The notes below the pieces were generated by a model. It had not been told where the DNA came from. It was given only the letters and a program-made list of their open reading frames with translations, and ran no database searches. From the NCBI RefSeq assembly GCF_014145675.1, contig NZ_JACGZW010000012.1, forward strand, positions 62,001 through 126,000: a DNA stretch of 64,000 bases, in the 5' to 3' direction. The first letter of the stretch is position 1; each line of letters starts with the position of its first letter. The stretch comes from Amycolatopsis dendrobii. GTDB lineage: Bacteria; Actinomycetota; Actinomycetes; Mycobacteriales; Pseudonocardiaceae. This document shows positions 32,314 to 41,226 of this stretch, one piece after another. Made by a program: the position numbers and the translations under genes.

Positions 32314-35080
32314 GGCGGGTCCCCTCCTTGTCGTAGAGCACGGATTCGGTCACCGTCACCGGAACCACCTCGTCGCCGACCGGGACGTACAGGGTCTCCC
32401 CGATCCGTTCCCGGCCGGAGCGGACGAGAGCGAGCGCGAAGGTGCGGTTCAACGCGGCGCTCGGGTAGCTGGAGGTGACGTGGCCGAGCATCCGCACCGG
32501 CGGGCGCGGGACGTGCGCGGTCTCGATGATCTGCGCGCCCTCCGGCAGCAGCACGGTCGGATCGACCGGCAGCAGGCCGACGAACTGTTTGCGGTCCGGC
32601 CGCTGGTTTTCCACCCGGGAGAAGGACCGTTTGCCGAGGAAGTCGGCCTTCTTCTTGGACACCGCCCAGCCCATGCCGAGGTCGTGGGGAGTGACCGTGC
32701 CGTCGGTGTCCTGGCCGATGATCGGGTAGCCCTTCTCCGCGCGCAGCACGTGCATAGTCTCGGTGCCGTACGGCGTGATTCCCTGTGCTGCCAACGCTTC
32801 CCACAGCGCGAGGCCGTACCAGGACGGCACGTTGATCTCGTACGCGAGCTCGCCGGAAAAGCTGATCCGGCACACCCGCGCGGCGATTCCGGCCACTTCG
32901 GCGTCGCGCCAGGCCATGAAGCCGAAGGCGTCGTTGCTGACGTCCAGTTCCGGCGCGAGCCCGGCCAGGATCTCGCGCGAACGCGGGCCGACGAGCGCGA
33001 CGGTCGCCCAGTGCTCGGTGACCGAGGTGGCGAACACGCGCAGGTGCGGCCATTCGGTTTGCAGCCACTCCTCCATCCAGTCCAGCACCATCGCGGCGTT
33101 GCCGGTGGTCGTGGTGACGAGGAAGCGGTCCTCGGCCACGCGGATGACGGTGCCGTCGTCGATCACCATGCCGTCGATGCCGCACATCACGCCGTACCGG
33201 ATGCGTCCGACCTTGAGCGTGCTCATCAGGTTCGTGTAGAGCAGGTCGAGGAATTCGGCGGCGTCCGGGCCCTGGACGTCGATCTTGCCGAGGGTGGAAC
33301 CGTCCATCATGGCCACGTCAGTGCGGGCTTCGAGGCATTCGCGCCGGACAGCGGCGTGCAGGTCCTCCCCCGGCTGCGGGTAGTACCACGGGCGTTTCCA
33401 CTGGCCGACGTTCTCGAACTCCGCGCCGTGTTCGACGTGCCAGGAATGCAGGGCGGTGACGCGGATCGGGTCGTGCAGTTCGCCGCGGTTGCGACCGGCC
33501 AGCGCGGCGAAGGCGACCGGCGTGTACGGCGGACGGTAGGTGGTCGGGCGGCGGTCCGCGAGGTCGGCGCCGAGGGCTTCGGCGGTGATCCCGGCGGCGA
33601 GCATGCCGGAGGTTTTGCCCTGGTCGTGTGCGGTGCCGATGGTGGTGTAGCGCTTGACGTGCTCCAGTGAGGCGAGGCCCGCACCGGTGGCGCGGAGGAC
33701 GTCGGAGACGGTGGCGTCGCGCTGCAGGTCCACGAAACGGGTGTCCACATCGGACTCCGTGCCGGGGATCTGCCATTGGACGGCGGGGGCCAGTTCGCGC
33801 GGCGGTGCGTCGGAGACCGGGAGCGGGATGTCCGCCGGTGCTTCGCCCAGGGCCTTCGCGGCGGCGGCACGGCCTTCTCGCACGCAGCCGGCGAAGTCGA
33901 AGGTGCCGTTCGCGCTGCCTGCCACGCGTGCGGTCGGGAGGTCGCCGTCTGGAAGGTATGCGCCGAGTGCGGGTTCGTAGCGCAGGGCACCACGCTGCTG
34001 GCTGAACAGGTGGACCGCGGGGGTCCAGCCGCCCGAGACCAGCAGCGTGTCGCACGGGATCAGGTCTCCGGCAACGCGCACGCCGGTGACGCGCCCGCTT
34101 CCTTCCGTCCCTGTCACTGCTGCCTCGGTGCGGATCTCGATGCCCCGTTCCGCACAGGCGGCGGCCCAGTTTTCCGGAGCTGCCGGGCGGACATCGGCCA
34201 CCAGCGGGATTTCCACGCCAGCGTCGGCGAGGTCGATCGCCGTGGCGTAGGCGGAATCGTCCATGGTGAACACGACGGCGCGACGGCCGGGGACGACGCC
34301 GTAGCGGTGGAGGTAGGTCCGGGCGGCACCGGCGAGGAGGACGCCAGGACGGTCGTTGTCCGGGAAGACGATCGGACGTTCGTGTGCGCCGGTCGCGAGG
34401 ACAGTCTGCTTCGCACGGATCCGCCACACGCGCTGCCGGGCCGCGCCGGACGTCCGGTGCTGCACGGCGAGGACGAAACCGTCGTCGTAGGCACCGAACG
34501 CGGTGGTCCGGTCGAGTACTTCCACGTCCGGCGTCGCGCGGAGTTCGTCGGCGATCGCGCGAGCCCATTCGACGGCGGGTTTGAGGTCCACGTATTCGTT
34601 CGAGCCGAGCAGCGAACCGCCGGGCTCGGGCTGGTCGTCCACGAGCACGACCCGGGCTCCGGCTCGCGCCGCCGTGCGGGCCGCGACCAGACCGGCCGGG
34701 CCGGCGCCGACCACGAGCACGTCGCAGTGCAGGTGCTTCGCGTCGTACCTCGCGGGGTCCGGTTCGGTCGCCAACCGGCCCTGGCCGGAGAGGCTGCGTG
34801 CGACGAGGCCGTCGTACAGCTCGACGGTGGTCGCGGTCTGCATCGGTTCGGGGAACGGCTTTTCCAGCTGCACCACCGCGTTCGGCTCTTCGACACCGGC
34901 CGCCATGATGCCGCGCGGGCGGCCGAGCTTGACGCTCCGCGCGACCTGGTGCACGCCGTGGGCGAGCAGCGCGGACGCGAGCGTGTCGCCCGGATGGCCG
35001 GTGAGCTCGCGGCCGTCGAAGGTGAACTGGAGCAAGGTGTCGCGGTCGACGAGGCCGCCGCTGGGGAGGCGGAAGGTCAT
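32303..35080 (-). CDS. soxA: Sarcosine oxidase alpha subunit
   Basis: The 925-residue subunit binds NAD in its N-terminal half (VLVVGAGPAGLVAARTAAR near residue 130; a ferredoxin-like plug with FTFDGRELTGHPGDTLASALL at about 18-40) and transfers formaldehyde to THF in its C-terminal GcvT-like half (from about 560, KIDVQGPDAAEFLDLLYTN). The enzyme turns sarcosine into glycine, H2O2 and 5,10-methylene-THF in the cytoplasm. Its ATG overlaps the soxD stop (ATGA). Confidence 0.95.
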   Translation of the reverse strand: MTFRLPSGGLVDRDTLLQFTFDGRELTGHPGDTLASALLAHGVHQVARSVKLGRPRGIMAAGVEEPNAVVQLEKPFPEPMQTATTVELYDGLVARSLSGQGRLATEPDPARYDAKHLHCDVLVVGAGPAGLVAARTAARAGARVVLVDDQPEPGGSLLGSNEYVDLKPAVEWARAIADELRATPDVEVLDRTTAFGAYDDGFVLAVQHRTSGAARQRVWRIRAKQTVLATGAHERPIVFPDNDRPGVLLAGAARTYLHRYGVVPGRRAVVFTMDDSAYATAIDLADAGVEIPLVADVRPAAPENWAAACAERGIEIRTEAAVTGTEGSGRVTGVRVAGDLIPCDTLLVSGGWTPAVHLFSQQRGALRYEPALGAYLPDGDLPTARVAGSANGTFDFAGCVREGRAAAAKALGEAPADIPLPVSDAPPRELAPAVQWQIPGTESDVDTRFVDLQRDATVSDVLRATGAGLASLEHVKRYTTIGTAHDQGKTSGMLAAGITAEALGADLADRRPTTYRPPYTPVAFAALAGRNRGELHDPIRVTALHSWHVEHGAEFENVGQWKRPWYYPQPGEDLHAAVRRECLEARTDVAMMDGSTLGKIDVQGPDAAEFLDLLYTNLMSTLKVGRIRYGVMCGIDGMVIDDGTVIRVAEDRFLVTTTTGNAAMVLDWMEEWLQTEWPHLRVFATSVTEHWATVALVGPRSREILAGLAPELDVSNDAFGFMAWRDAEVAGIAARVCRISFSGELAYEINVPSWYGLALWEALAAQGITPYGTETMHVLRAEKGYPIIGQDTDGTVTPHDLGMGWAVSKKKADFLGKRSFSRVENQRPDRKQFVGLLPVDPTVLLPEGAQIIETAHVPRPPVRMLGHVTSSYPSAALNRTFALALVRSGRERIGETLYVPVGDEVVPVTVTESVLYDKEGTRRDG

Positions 35081-35355
35081 GGGATCACCGGCCGGGGTTC
35101 GTCGAGGCGGTAGACCGCCGCGAGTTCGTGGGTGCGGGTGTCGCGGACGGCGTTGAACCAGCGGCGGCAGCCCGCGCTGTGCGTCCAGCGCTCGGCGAGC
35201 GGCCCGCTCGGGTTGGCGCGGAAGAAGACGTACTTCGCCCACTCCTCGTCGGACAGCGCCGCCGGTTCCGCCGGGTACGCGACGTGGGCTTGGCCGCCGT
35301 AGTGGAATTCGGTCTCCTCGCGGGGACCGCACCAGGGGCAGGGAATCAGCTGCAC
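35077..35355 (-). CDS. soxD: Sarcosine oxidase delta subunit
   Basis: The 92-residue subunit starts at a GTG with GGAG upstream. Cys6, Cys9, His59 and Cys63 reproduce the zinc site known for SoxD. It overlaps soxA by four bases and follows soxB by eight. Confidence 0.95.
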   Translation of the reverse strand: MQLIPCPWCGPREETEFHYGGQAHVAYPAEPAALSDEEWAKYVFFRANPSGPLAERWTHSAGCRRWFNAVRDTRTHELAAVYRLDEPRPVIP

Positions 35356-35363
35356 AGTGGCTC

Positions 35364-36608
35364 CTAATGCGCGACGGCGGCGGCGCCGTGCTCGTCGACG
35401 AGCGCGCCGGTGGTGAACCGGTCGAGGGTGAACGGTTCGGCGTACGGATGCGGCTTCCCCTTCGCGACGGTGTGCGCGAAGCAGTCGCCGACCCCCGGCG
35501 TTGCCTTGAACCCGCCGGTCCCCCAGCCGCAGTTGAGATACAGGTTCTCCACCGGGGTCAGCCCGACGATCGGCGACGCGTCCGGGGTGACGTCGACGAT
35601 GCCCGCCCAGGTCCGCAGCAGGTGCGCCCGCGCGAACACCGGGAAGAGCTCCAGCGCGGCGGCCATCTGGTCCTCGATGATGTGGAACGCGCCGCGCTGG
35701 CCGTAGCCGGCGTAGGAGTCGATGCCCGCGCCCATCACGAGTTCTCCCTTGTGCGCCTGGGAAACGTAGACGTGCACGGCGTTCGACATCACCACCGTCG
35801 GGTGCACCGGTTCGAGCAGTTCCGACACGAGCGCCTGCAGCGGATGCGACACCAGCGGCAGGTCGATCCCGGCCATCTTCGCCAGCACCGAACTGTGCCC
35901 GGCCGCGCACAGCGCGACCTTCCCGGCGGCGATCCGGCCCCGGCTGGTTTCGACCGCGACCACCTTGCCGTCCCGCGTGTCGATGCCGGTGACCGCGCAG
36001 TTCTGGATGAGGTCGACGCCCATCCCTGCCGCCGCGCGGGCGAAACCCCAAGCGACGTAGTCGTGTTTGGCGATTCCGGCCCGCGGCTGGTAGGTCGCGC
36101 CGAGCACCGGGTACCGGACGTCCGGCGACGTGTTGACGATCGGGCAGAGTTCCTTGACCCCGTCCGCGCCGACCCATTCCGCGTCGATCCCGTTGAGCCG
36201 GTTGGCGTTCACCCGGCGCACGCTGTCGCGGACGTCTTGCAGGCTGTGCGCGAGGTTCAGCACGCCGCGCTGGCTGAACAGGATCGGGTAGCCGAGGTCT
36301 TCCTCGAGGCCTTCCCACAGCTTGAGCGAGTGCTCGTAGATGCCGGAGCTTTCGTCCCACAGGTAGTTGGAACGGATGATCGTGGTGTTGCGGGCCATGT
36401 TCCCGCCGGCGAGCCAGCCCTTCTCCAGCACGGCGACGTTCGTGATGCCGTGCACCTTGGCGAGGTAGTACGCGGTCGCGAGGCCGTGCCCGCCGCCGCC
36501 CACCACGACGACGTCGTACGCGCGCCGCGGCTCCGGGTCCCGCCACAGGAAATCCGGGTGGTCCGGAAGGTCCGCGCCCGGGGGACGAGGCTGGTCCGTC
36601 GTGGTCAT
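35364..36608 (-). CDS. soxB: Sarcosine oxidase beta subunit
   Basis: The 414-residue flavoprotein oxidises sarcosine. VVVVGGGGHGLATAYYLAK near residues 33-51 is the FAD-binding motif; LEKGWLAGGNMARNTTIIRSNY and the AKHDYVAWGFARAA block, which includes the family's covalent-flavin histidine region, are typical of the heterotetrameric enzyme. It is the first gene of the operon soxB-D-A-G-purU-dehydrogenase-cyclodeaminase. The 71-base spacer to the divergent GntR gene holds the likely promoter and operator. Confidence 0.96.
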   Translation of the reverse strand: MTTTDQPRPPGADLPDHPDFLWRDPEPRRAYDVVVVGGGGHGLATAYYLAKVHGITNVAVLEKGWLAGGNMARNTTIIRSNYLWDESSGIYEHSLKLWEGLEEDLGYPILFSQRGVLNLAHSLQDVRDSVRRVNANRLNGIDAEWVGADGVKELCPIVNTSPDVRYPVLGATYQPRAGIAKHDYVAWGFARAAAGMGVDLIQNCAVTGIDTRDGKVVAVETSRGRIAAGKVALCAAGHSSVLAKMAGIDLPLVSHPLQALVSELLEPVHPTVVMSNAVHVYVSQAHKGELVMGAGIDSYAGYGQRGAFHIIEDQMAAALELFPVFARAHLLRTWAGIVDVTPDASPIVGLTPVENLYLNCGWGTGGFKATPGVGDCFAHTVAKGKPHPYAEPFTLDRFTTGALVDEHGAAAVAH

Positions 36609-36646
36609 TCCGGCTGGCCTCCCGTATCGGACAACTGGTCGACTAC

Positions 36647-36656
36647 TGATATATCA
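36647..36656. promoter_or_regulatory. Candidate GntR operator, TGATATATCA
   Basis: A perfect 10-base AT-rich palindrome lies in the middle of the 71-base spacer between soxB and the divergent GntR gene, in otherwise GC-rich DNA. Its size and symmetry suit an FCD-type GntR dimer. Both promoters would be covered by a protein bound here. Confidence 0.6.
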
Positions 36657-36679
36657 ATCTTCGCTGTAGAGTAAGGCGG

Positions 36680-37342
36680 GTGAGCACCCCGGTCAACCAC
36701 GTCATCCCGGCCGCCGCCCCGTCGCTGGCCGAACGCGCCTACGAGTTCCTGCGCGACCGTCTCGTCATGCTCGACATCAAGCCGGGCGACCCGATCAACG
36801 AGGAATGGGCGGGCAGCGTCCTCGAGATGGGCCGCACGCCGATCCGGGAAGCGTTGAAGCGCCTCGAAACCGAACGGCTCGTGGTCGCGTACCCGCGTCG
36901 CGGCACGTTCGCCACGGACGTCAACATCTCCGACCTCGCGCACATCTCCGAGGTCCGGCGCACCCTCGAACCGACGGCCGCCGCGTCCGCCGCCACGCGG
37001 GCGACGGACGAGGACCGGGCCCGCCTGGTCCGGCTCCGCGATCAGCTGGATTCGGCAACGCCAAGGGAAAACGCCGACCTCCTGCGCACCGACCTCGAAC
37101 TCCACCGTGCGATCTACGCCTGCGTGCACAATCCGTTCTTCGAGGACACGTTGATTCATTACGACAATCTCGCGACCCGGATCTGGTGCGTGTTCCTCCC
37201 CCGGCTGCAAGGCATGGCCGGGCACGTGGACGAGCACTCGCCGCTGCTGACGGCGATCGCCGAGGGGGACGCGAAGAAGGCTTCGGCGCTGACGCTCGAC
37301 CACGTGACCGGCTTCGAGAAAGCGATCCGCGCGCTGATCTGA
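36680..37342 (+). CDS. GntR-family regulator, FCD type
   Basis: The 220-residue protein has an N-terminal GntR winged helix (AYEFLRDRLVMLDIKPGDPI, then MGRTPIREALKRLETERLV) and a C-terminal FCD all-helical domain with metal-binding residues (DLELHRAIYACVHN, His-rich face). It starts at GTG and is divergent from soxB, so it most likely controls the sarcosine/betaine operon. The ligand is unknown. A hairpin follows the stop. Confidence 0.88.
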   Translation: MSTPVNHVIPAAAPSLAERAYEFLRDRLVMLDIKPGDPINEEWAGSVLEMGRTPIREALKRLETERLVVAYPRRGTFATDVNISDLAHISEVRRTLEPTAAASAATRATDEDRARLVRLRDQLDSATPRENADLLRTDLELHRAIYACVHNPFFEDTLIHYDNLATRIWCVFLPRLQGMAGHVDEHSPLLTAIAEGDAKKASALTLDHVTGFEKAIRALI

Positions 37343-37351
37343 CCGGAACGG

Positions 37352-37385
37352 GGCCGGAGTGTCCGGGAACTTGGACACTCCGGCC
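37352..37385 (+). terminator. Hairpin after the GntR gene
   Basis: Perfect 13-base arms GGCCGGAGTGTCC (37352-37364) and its complement (37373-37385) enclose an 8-base loop. It sits between the GntR stop and the SnoaL-like gene and may attenuate read-through. Confidence 0.65.
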
Positions 37386-37442
37386 GCTGGGGTCCCGGCA
37401 GCATCGGGGAATCGATCCCCGAGCGGAAGGCACCGCGAGCCG

Positions 37443-37814
37443 ATGAGCACCACACCAGACCAGGCCACCGCCGAACTCGCCGAGAACTGGGTGAAGGCAC
37501 TGGCCGACATCGACCTCTTCCTCCAGATCTGCGTCAAGGACTGTCCCGTGTGGCACAGCGCCGACGACAAGTGGGTCACGGTGTCCGAGGCGGTCGCCGC
37601 CGTGCACGAGCGGGCGGGCGACGGGCCCGTGCCGGACTTCCGCCCGGTGGGCGTCACCTTCACCGAAAAAGGGTTCTTCAACGAGGCGGCCGTCGAAATC
37701 GAGGTCGGCGGCAACCCGGTGAAGCTGCACCTCGTCCAGATCGTCGAGGCGAAGGACGGGAAAGCGGTCCGCGTGCGCGAGTACATCGGCCCGGAGATGG
37801 ACATCCAGCCGTGA
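37443..37814 (+). CDS. SnoaL/NTF2-like protein
   Basis: The 123-residue protein has the cone-like NTF2 fold pattern: a helical start (AELAENWVKALADIDLFLQ), then strands ending VKLHLVQIVEAKDGKAVRVREYIGPE. Such proteins serve as small hydrolases, isomerases or binding proteins. It lies between the GntR gene and the Rieske oxygenase and could belong to the catabolic island, but no function can be assigned. Confidence 0.7.
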   Translation: MSTTPDQATAELAENWVKALADIDLFLQICVKDCPVWHSADDKWVTVSEAVAAVHERAGDGPVPDFRPVGVTFTEKGFFNEAAVEIEVGGNPVKLHLVQIVEAKDGKAVRVREYIGPEMDIQP

Positions 37815-37832
37815 CCGGCGCGGGCGCGGGTG

Positions 37833-38954
37833 CTAATCCCCGGTCCGCGCCCGCACCCAGGCATGGAACTCGCCGATGTGGTGTTCGCTCGGCACGAGCA
37901 CGCCGCCGCGGGCGTAGGCGCGCGAGCCCATCGCCTGCTGGCACCGTTCGCACGCCTCGAAGTCCTGCTGGTTCACCCGGTGGAACAGCTCCACCGAACG
38001 ATCGAGGTCCGCGCCCGATTCCACCACCTCCGGCAGGTACAGCCAGTCGCAGCGGACCAGCGTGCGGTCGGCGGCCAGCGGAAACATCCGGTGCACGATC
38101 ACGTGGTCCGGCACCAGGTTCACGAACACCTGCGGCCGGATCGTGATCGCGTAGTACCGGCGGTCCTGGTGCTCGCCGACGCCCGGCAAACGCTGCAGGC
38201 CGTCGCCGCCGTCCACCGTGAACCCGGTGACGTCCGAGCCGAATTCCGCGCCGTGGCCGACGAAATACTGCGCGGCGTACCCGTCGGCGAACTCCGGGAG
38301 CACCTCGGTGAGCTCAGGATGGATCGTCGCGCAGTGGTAGCACTCCATGAAGTTCTCGATGATCTGCTTCCAGTTCGCGCGCACGTCGTACTCGATGCGC
38401 CGGCCCAGCGACAGATTCTCGATCCCGTACGCCTCGATCTCGCCCGGACCGCCGAGCCGCGCGCTCACGTCGGCCAGCACAGTGTCGGCAAAGGACGGTG
38501 CTTCTTCGGCGAGGCAAACCCAGGCGTAGCCGAGCCATTCGCGCAGGTGCACCGCGGTCAGGCCGTATTCGACACGGTCGACGTCCGGCATGCCGGTCAG
38601 ATTCGGGGCTGCGACGAGCTTTCCGTCGAGGCCGTAGGTCCAGGCGTGGTACATGCACTGGAAAGCGCGCTTCACCGAACCCTTCTCGTCGGTGCACAAC
38701 CGCGCGCCGCGGTGGCGGCACACGTTCAGGAACGCGCGCAACGCCCCGTCGCGGCCGCGCGCGATCAGCACGCTTTCGCGGCCGACCTGCACGGTTTCGA
38801 ACGAGCCGGGCGACGGCAGGTCGGCGCTGCGCACCGCGCAGAACCACCCCGCTTCGAAGATCCGCTCCTGCTCCCGGGCGAAGACCGCCGGGTCGGTGTA
38901 GTGCGGCCCGGGCAGAGTCGGCAGCAGGCTCTGCGGGAGGTCGATAGCGGTCAC
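37833..38954 (-). CDS. Rieske oxygenase alpha subunit, probable quaternary-amine N-demethylase
   Basis: The 373-residue protein has a Rieske [2Fe-2S] site (Cys79-x-His81, Cys100-x2-His103) and a mononuclear iron site with ENFMECYHC and IHPE (His207, His212). The ECYHC pattern is, in my knowledge, shared with N-demethylating members such as GbcA (glycine betaine) and Stc2 (stachydrine). Beside enzymes for dimethylglycine and sarcosine, glycine betaine is the best-guess substrate. It is divergent from its probable electron donors at 39235. Confidence 0.85.
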   Translation of the reverse strand: MTAIDLPQSLLPTLPGPHYTDPAVFAREQERIFEAGWFCAVRSADLPSPGSFETVQVGRESVLIARGRDGALRAFLNVCRHRGARLCTDEKGSVKRAFQCMYHAWTYGLDGKLVAAPNLTGMPDVDRVEYGLTAVHLREWLGYAWVCLAEEAPSFADTVLADVSARLGGPGEIEAYGIENLSLGRRIEYDVRANWKQIIENFMECYHCATIHPELTEVLPEFADGYAAQYFVGHGAEFGSDVTGFTVDGGDGLQRLPGVGEHQDRRYYAITIRPQVFVNLVPDHVIVHRMFPLAADRTLVRCDWLYLPEVVESGADLDRSVELFHRVNQQDFEACERCQQAMGSRAYARGGVLVPSEHHIGEFHAWVRARTGD

Positions 38955-38983
38955 CGGCAGGGCTCCTCTCGCACACGATCGTA

Positions 38984-38997
38984 GTTGCGTATTACGC
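38984..38997. promoter_or_regulatory. Candidate operator GTTGCGTATTACGC
   Basis: The site contains the 11-base palindrome GCGTA-T-TACGC and lies 30 bases upstream of the Rieske oxygenase start. The 9-mer GTTGCGTAT recurs twice more in the same intergenic region, near the divergent ferredoxin gene. Confidence 0.55.
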
Positions 38998-39175
38998 GTC
39001 TTGTTGCCCTCTCCGGAACAAGATGAGGCTCAGCCGGGGCGCTGTCAAGCACCCTTCCCGGCACCGCACCCGTTCGCGGGAACCGCCCTCGACCAGGGCT
39101 TTCATCCGGAACTTCGCTCCGCAAAACTCCACCCCGGAACCTCTTGACGGCACCCCTCCGGCACGCCCAGACTCT

Positions 39176-39211
39176 GTTGCGTATCACGTCGGGTGTTCCT
39201 CAATACGCAAC
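39176..39211. promoter_or_regulatory. Pair of GTTGCGTAT sites in inverted orientation
   Basis: GTTGCGTAT (39176-39184) faces its complement in AATACGCAAC (39202-39211), directly upstream of the ferredoxin gene at 39235. With the site at 38984 this makes three copies in about 230 bases, a strong sign of a shared regulator for the divergent units. Confidence 0.6.
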
Positions 39212-39234
39212 AATCCCCAGCTTCGGAGGAATCA

Positions 39235-39552
39235 ATGCTGCGCGCGTGCACTGTGGACGAGCTGCCCCCGGGCGAGTCCGTCCGGATCGCGGGGCCCGAG
39301 CCCATCGCCGTCTTCAACGCCGACGGCGAGCTGTATGCGATCGGGGACACCTGCACCCACCAGGACGCGTCGCTGGCCGACGGCTGGCTCGAAGGCTGCT
39401 TCGTGGAGTGCCCGCTGCACGCGGCGCTCTTCGACCTGCGCACCGGGATGCCGTCCTGCCTGCCGGCCAAGCAGCCGGTGCGCACGTACCAGGTGCAGGT
39501 CGACGAGGGCGTGATCTACGTGCTCGCCGACGCCGCCGAGGACGCTGCGTGA
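39235..39552 (+). CDS. Rieske-type [2Fe-2S] ferredoxin
   Basis: The 105-residue protein carries a Rieske centre: Cys40-x-His42 (CTHQDA) and Cys59-x2-His62 (CPLHAA). The ATG follows GGAGG. Such small ferredoxins carry electrons from an FAD reductase to an oxygenase, and the reductase gene overlaps this one (GTGA). It most likely serves the divergent oxygenase at 37833. Confidence 0.93.
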   Translation: MLRACTVDELPPGESVRIAGPEPIAVFNADGELYAIGDTCTHQDASLADGWLEGCFVECPLHAALFDLRTGMPSCLPAKQPVRTYQVQVDEGVIYVLADAAEDAA

Positions 39553-40706
39553 AAACGGTCGCGATCGTCGGCGCTTCGCTCGCCGGCGCCCGCGCCGCGC
39601 AGGAGCTGCGCGCCCAGGGGTTCGACGGCCGCGTGGTGCTCGTCGGCGAGGAGCCGCATCTCCCCTACGACCGGCCGCCGCTGTCGAAGGCCTTCCTGGC
39701 CGGATCCGCGTCGCGCGAGTCGCTGGACCTGCTCGACGCCGACGATCTCGCCTCGCTGGACGTCCGGCTCGGGACCCGCGCGGAACGGCTCGTCCCGTCG
39801 ACCGGCCGCCTCGTTCTGTCCGACGGGGAGCTGGAAGCGGACGGCGTCATCCTGGCAACTGGCGGACGCGCTCGTGCCTTGCCGGGCACGGAGTCCGTTG
39901 CCGGAGTTCATGTTCTGCGCACCTTGGACGACGCACTCGCCCTGCGCGAGGAGCTGATTCCCGGTGCGCGCGTGGTGATCGTGGGCGGCGGGTTCATCGG
40001 GGCCGAGGTGGCGTCGACGTGCAACGGCTTGGGCTTGGACGTCACCGTCTTGGAGGCGCTGCCGACGCCGATGGCGCGGGTGCTGGGCCCGGAACTCGGG
40101 TCGATCTGCGCGCGGCTGCACGACCGGAACGGCGTCACCCTGCGCTGCGGCGCTTCGGTGGCCGGGCTTTCCACCCTCGACGGGCGGGTCACCGGGGTGC
40201 GGCTGGAGACCGGCGAAACTCTGCCCGCCGACGTGGTCGTCGCCGGGATCGGCATGGTTCCGGCGGTCGAATGGCTCGACGGCTCGGGGCTGGCGGCCGG
40301 CAACGGCGTGCGCACCAACGCCGGTCTGGTCACTTCGCTGCCGAACGTGGTCGCGGCGGGCGACGTCGCGGCCTACGGACCGGCGGGCATCCGGCACGAG
40401 CACTGGACGAACGCCGCCGAACAGGCTTCGGTCGCGGTCGCCAATCTGCTGGCCGGGCAGGTGGTCCGGGAGTACGAGCCGAGCGGCTACGTCTGGTCGG
40501 ATCAGTACGCCGGGACCCTCCAGCTCGCCGGGCATCCTTCGCCGGAGGACGAGGTGCGCTTCGCCGACGGCGGTCCGGACGACGAGTCCTTCCTGGCCAC
40601 CTATCACCGCGACGGCCAGACCGTGGCGGTGTTCGGCCTCAACAACCCGCGAGGGTTCGGCCGCCTGCGCCGGCAAGCGCTGCGGCGGCCGATGCCCGTC
40701 GGGTGA
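39549..40706 (+). CDS. FAD-dependent ferredoxin reductase
   Basis: The 385-residue protein is of the oxygenase-coupled NAD(P)H:ferredoxin reductase type: VAIVGASLAGARAAQELR at the N-terminus binds FAD, RPPLSKAFL is a family marker, VVIVGGGFIGAEVAS near 140 binds NAD(P)H, and NVVAAGDVAAY closes the FAD site. The GTG start overlaps the ferredoxin stop. Its stop directly abuts that of the convergent transpeptidase gene (40706/40707). Confidence 0.94.
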   Translation: MKTVAIVGASLAGARAAQELRAQGFDGRVVLVGEEPHLPYDRPPLSKAFLAGSASRESLDLLDADDLASLDVRLGTRAERLVPSTGRLVLSDGELEADGVILATGGRARALPGTESVAGVHVLRTLDDALALREELIPGARVVIVGGGFIGAEVASTCNGLGLDVTVLEALPTPMARVLGPELGSICARLHDRNGVTLRCGASVAGLSTLDGRVTGVRLETGETLPADVVVAGIGMVPAVEWLDGSGLAAGNGVRTNAGLVTSLPNVVAAGDVAAYGPAGIRHEHWTNAAEQASVAVANLLAGQVVREYEPSGYVWSDQYAGTLQLAGHPSPEDEVRFADGGPDDESFLATYHRDGQTVAVFGLNNPRGFGRLRRQALRRPMPVG

Positions 40707-41141
40707 TTACCGCACGACCTGCACCACGTCGCCCGGCTGCAGCGTGTTGAAGAACGCCACCGCGTCGGCGTGCGACAGGTGGACGCAGCCGTGCGACTGG
40801 ACCTTCAGGCTGCCCTGGTGGAACGCGACCCCGGTGTTGGTGAAGAAGACCGAGTACGGCATCGGGCCGTGGAACTGCTTGCTGTAGTGGTCGATGTCCT
40901 TGTACTGCACGCGGAACGTGCCGACCGGGGTCGGGTACGCGGGCTTGCCGACGGTCACGCGCACCCCGCCGCGGGTGACTTTGCCGTTGTTCATCAGCCA
41001 CGCCGTGTTCGCGGACAGCTTCAGGCACGCCTTCGCCTTGGGGCCGCACGGCGGTCCCGCCGCGTCCGCTGTCGCCGCGAATCCGATCGTCGCCGCCATC
41101 GCCGCGATACTGGCCAGCACTGCCGTGAGTTTCCGGTTCAT
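40707..41141 (-). CDS. Small secreted L,D-transpeptidase (YkuD domain)
   Basis: The 144-residue protein has a Sec signal peptide (cleavage near ATADAAG) and little more than a YkuD catalytic domain, with the active-site motif SHGCVHL (His117, Cys119) and the upstream His in FHQG. Such enzymes cross-link or attach proteins to peptidoglycan. It lacks the Ig-like or LysM domains of larger homologues, so it is a minimal form. It may be monocistronic. Confidence 0.9.
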   Translation of the reverse strand: MNRKLTAVLASIAAMAATIGFAATADAAGPPCGPKAKACLKLSANTAWLMNNGKVTRGGVRVTVGKPAYPTPVGTFRVQYKDIDHYSKQFHGPMPYSVFFTNTGVAFHQGSLKVQSHGCVHLSHADAVAFFNTLQPGDVVQVVR

Positions 41142-41226
41142 CCTGTGCCTCCCCGAGATGGTCGTTCTTTGGATCTTTCCCAGGGAGGACAGCCTTAAAC
41201 CAAAAGTGCGCCCATGTGGGTGATCC

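Noticed and set aside
30740..33670. 976-codon plus-strand open frame opposite the dehydrogenase, purU and sox genes
   Set aside because: It is antisense to several well-recognised genes, has Arg/Val/Gly-biased composition without domains, and is a by-product of high GC content.
36609..36679. Glycine riboswitch ahead of the sox operon
   Set aside because: The leader is only 71 bases and shows no paired glycine-aptamer structure.
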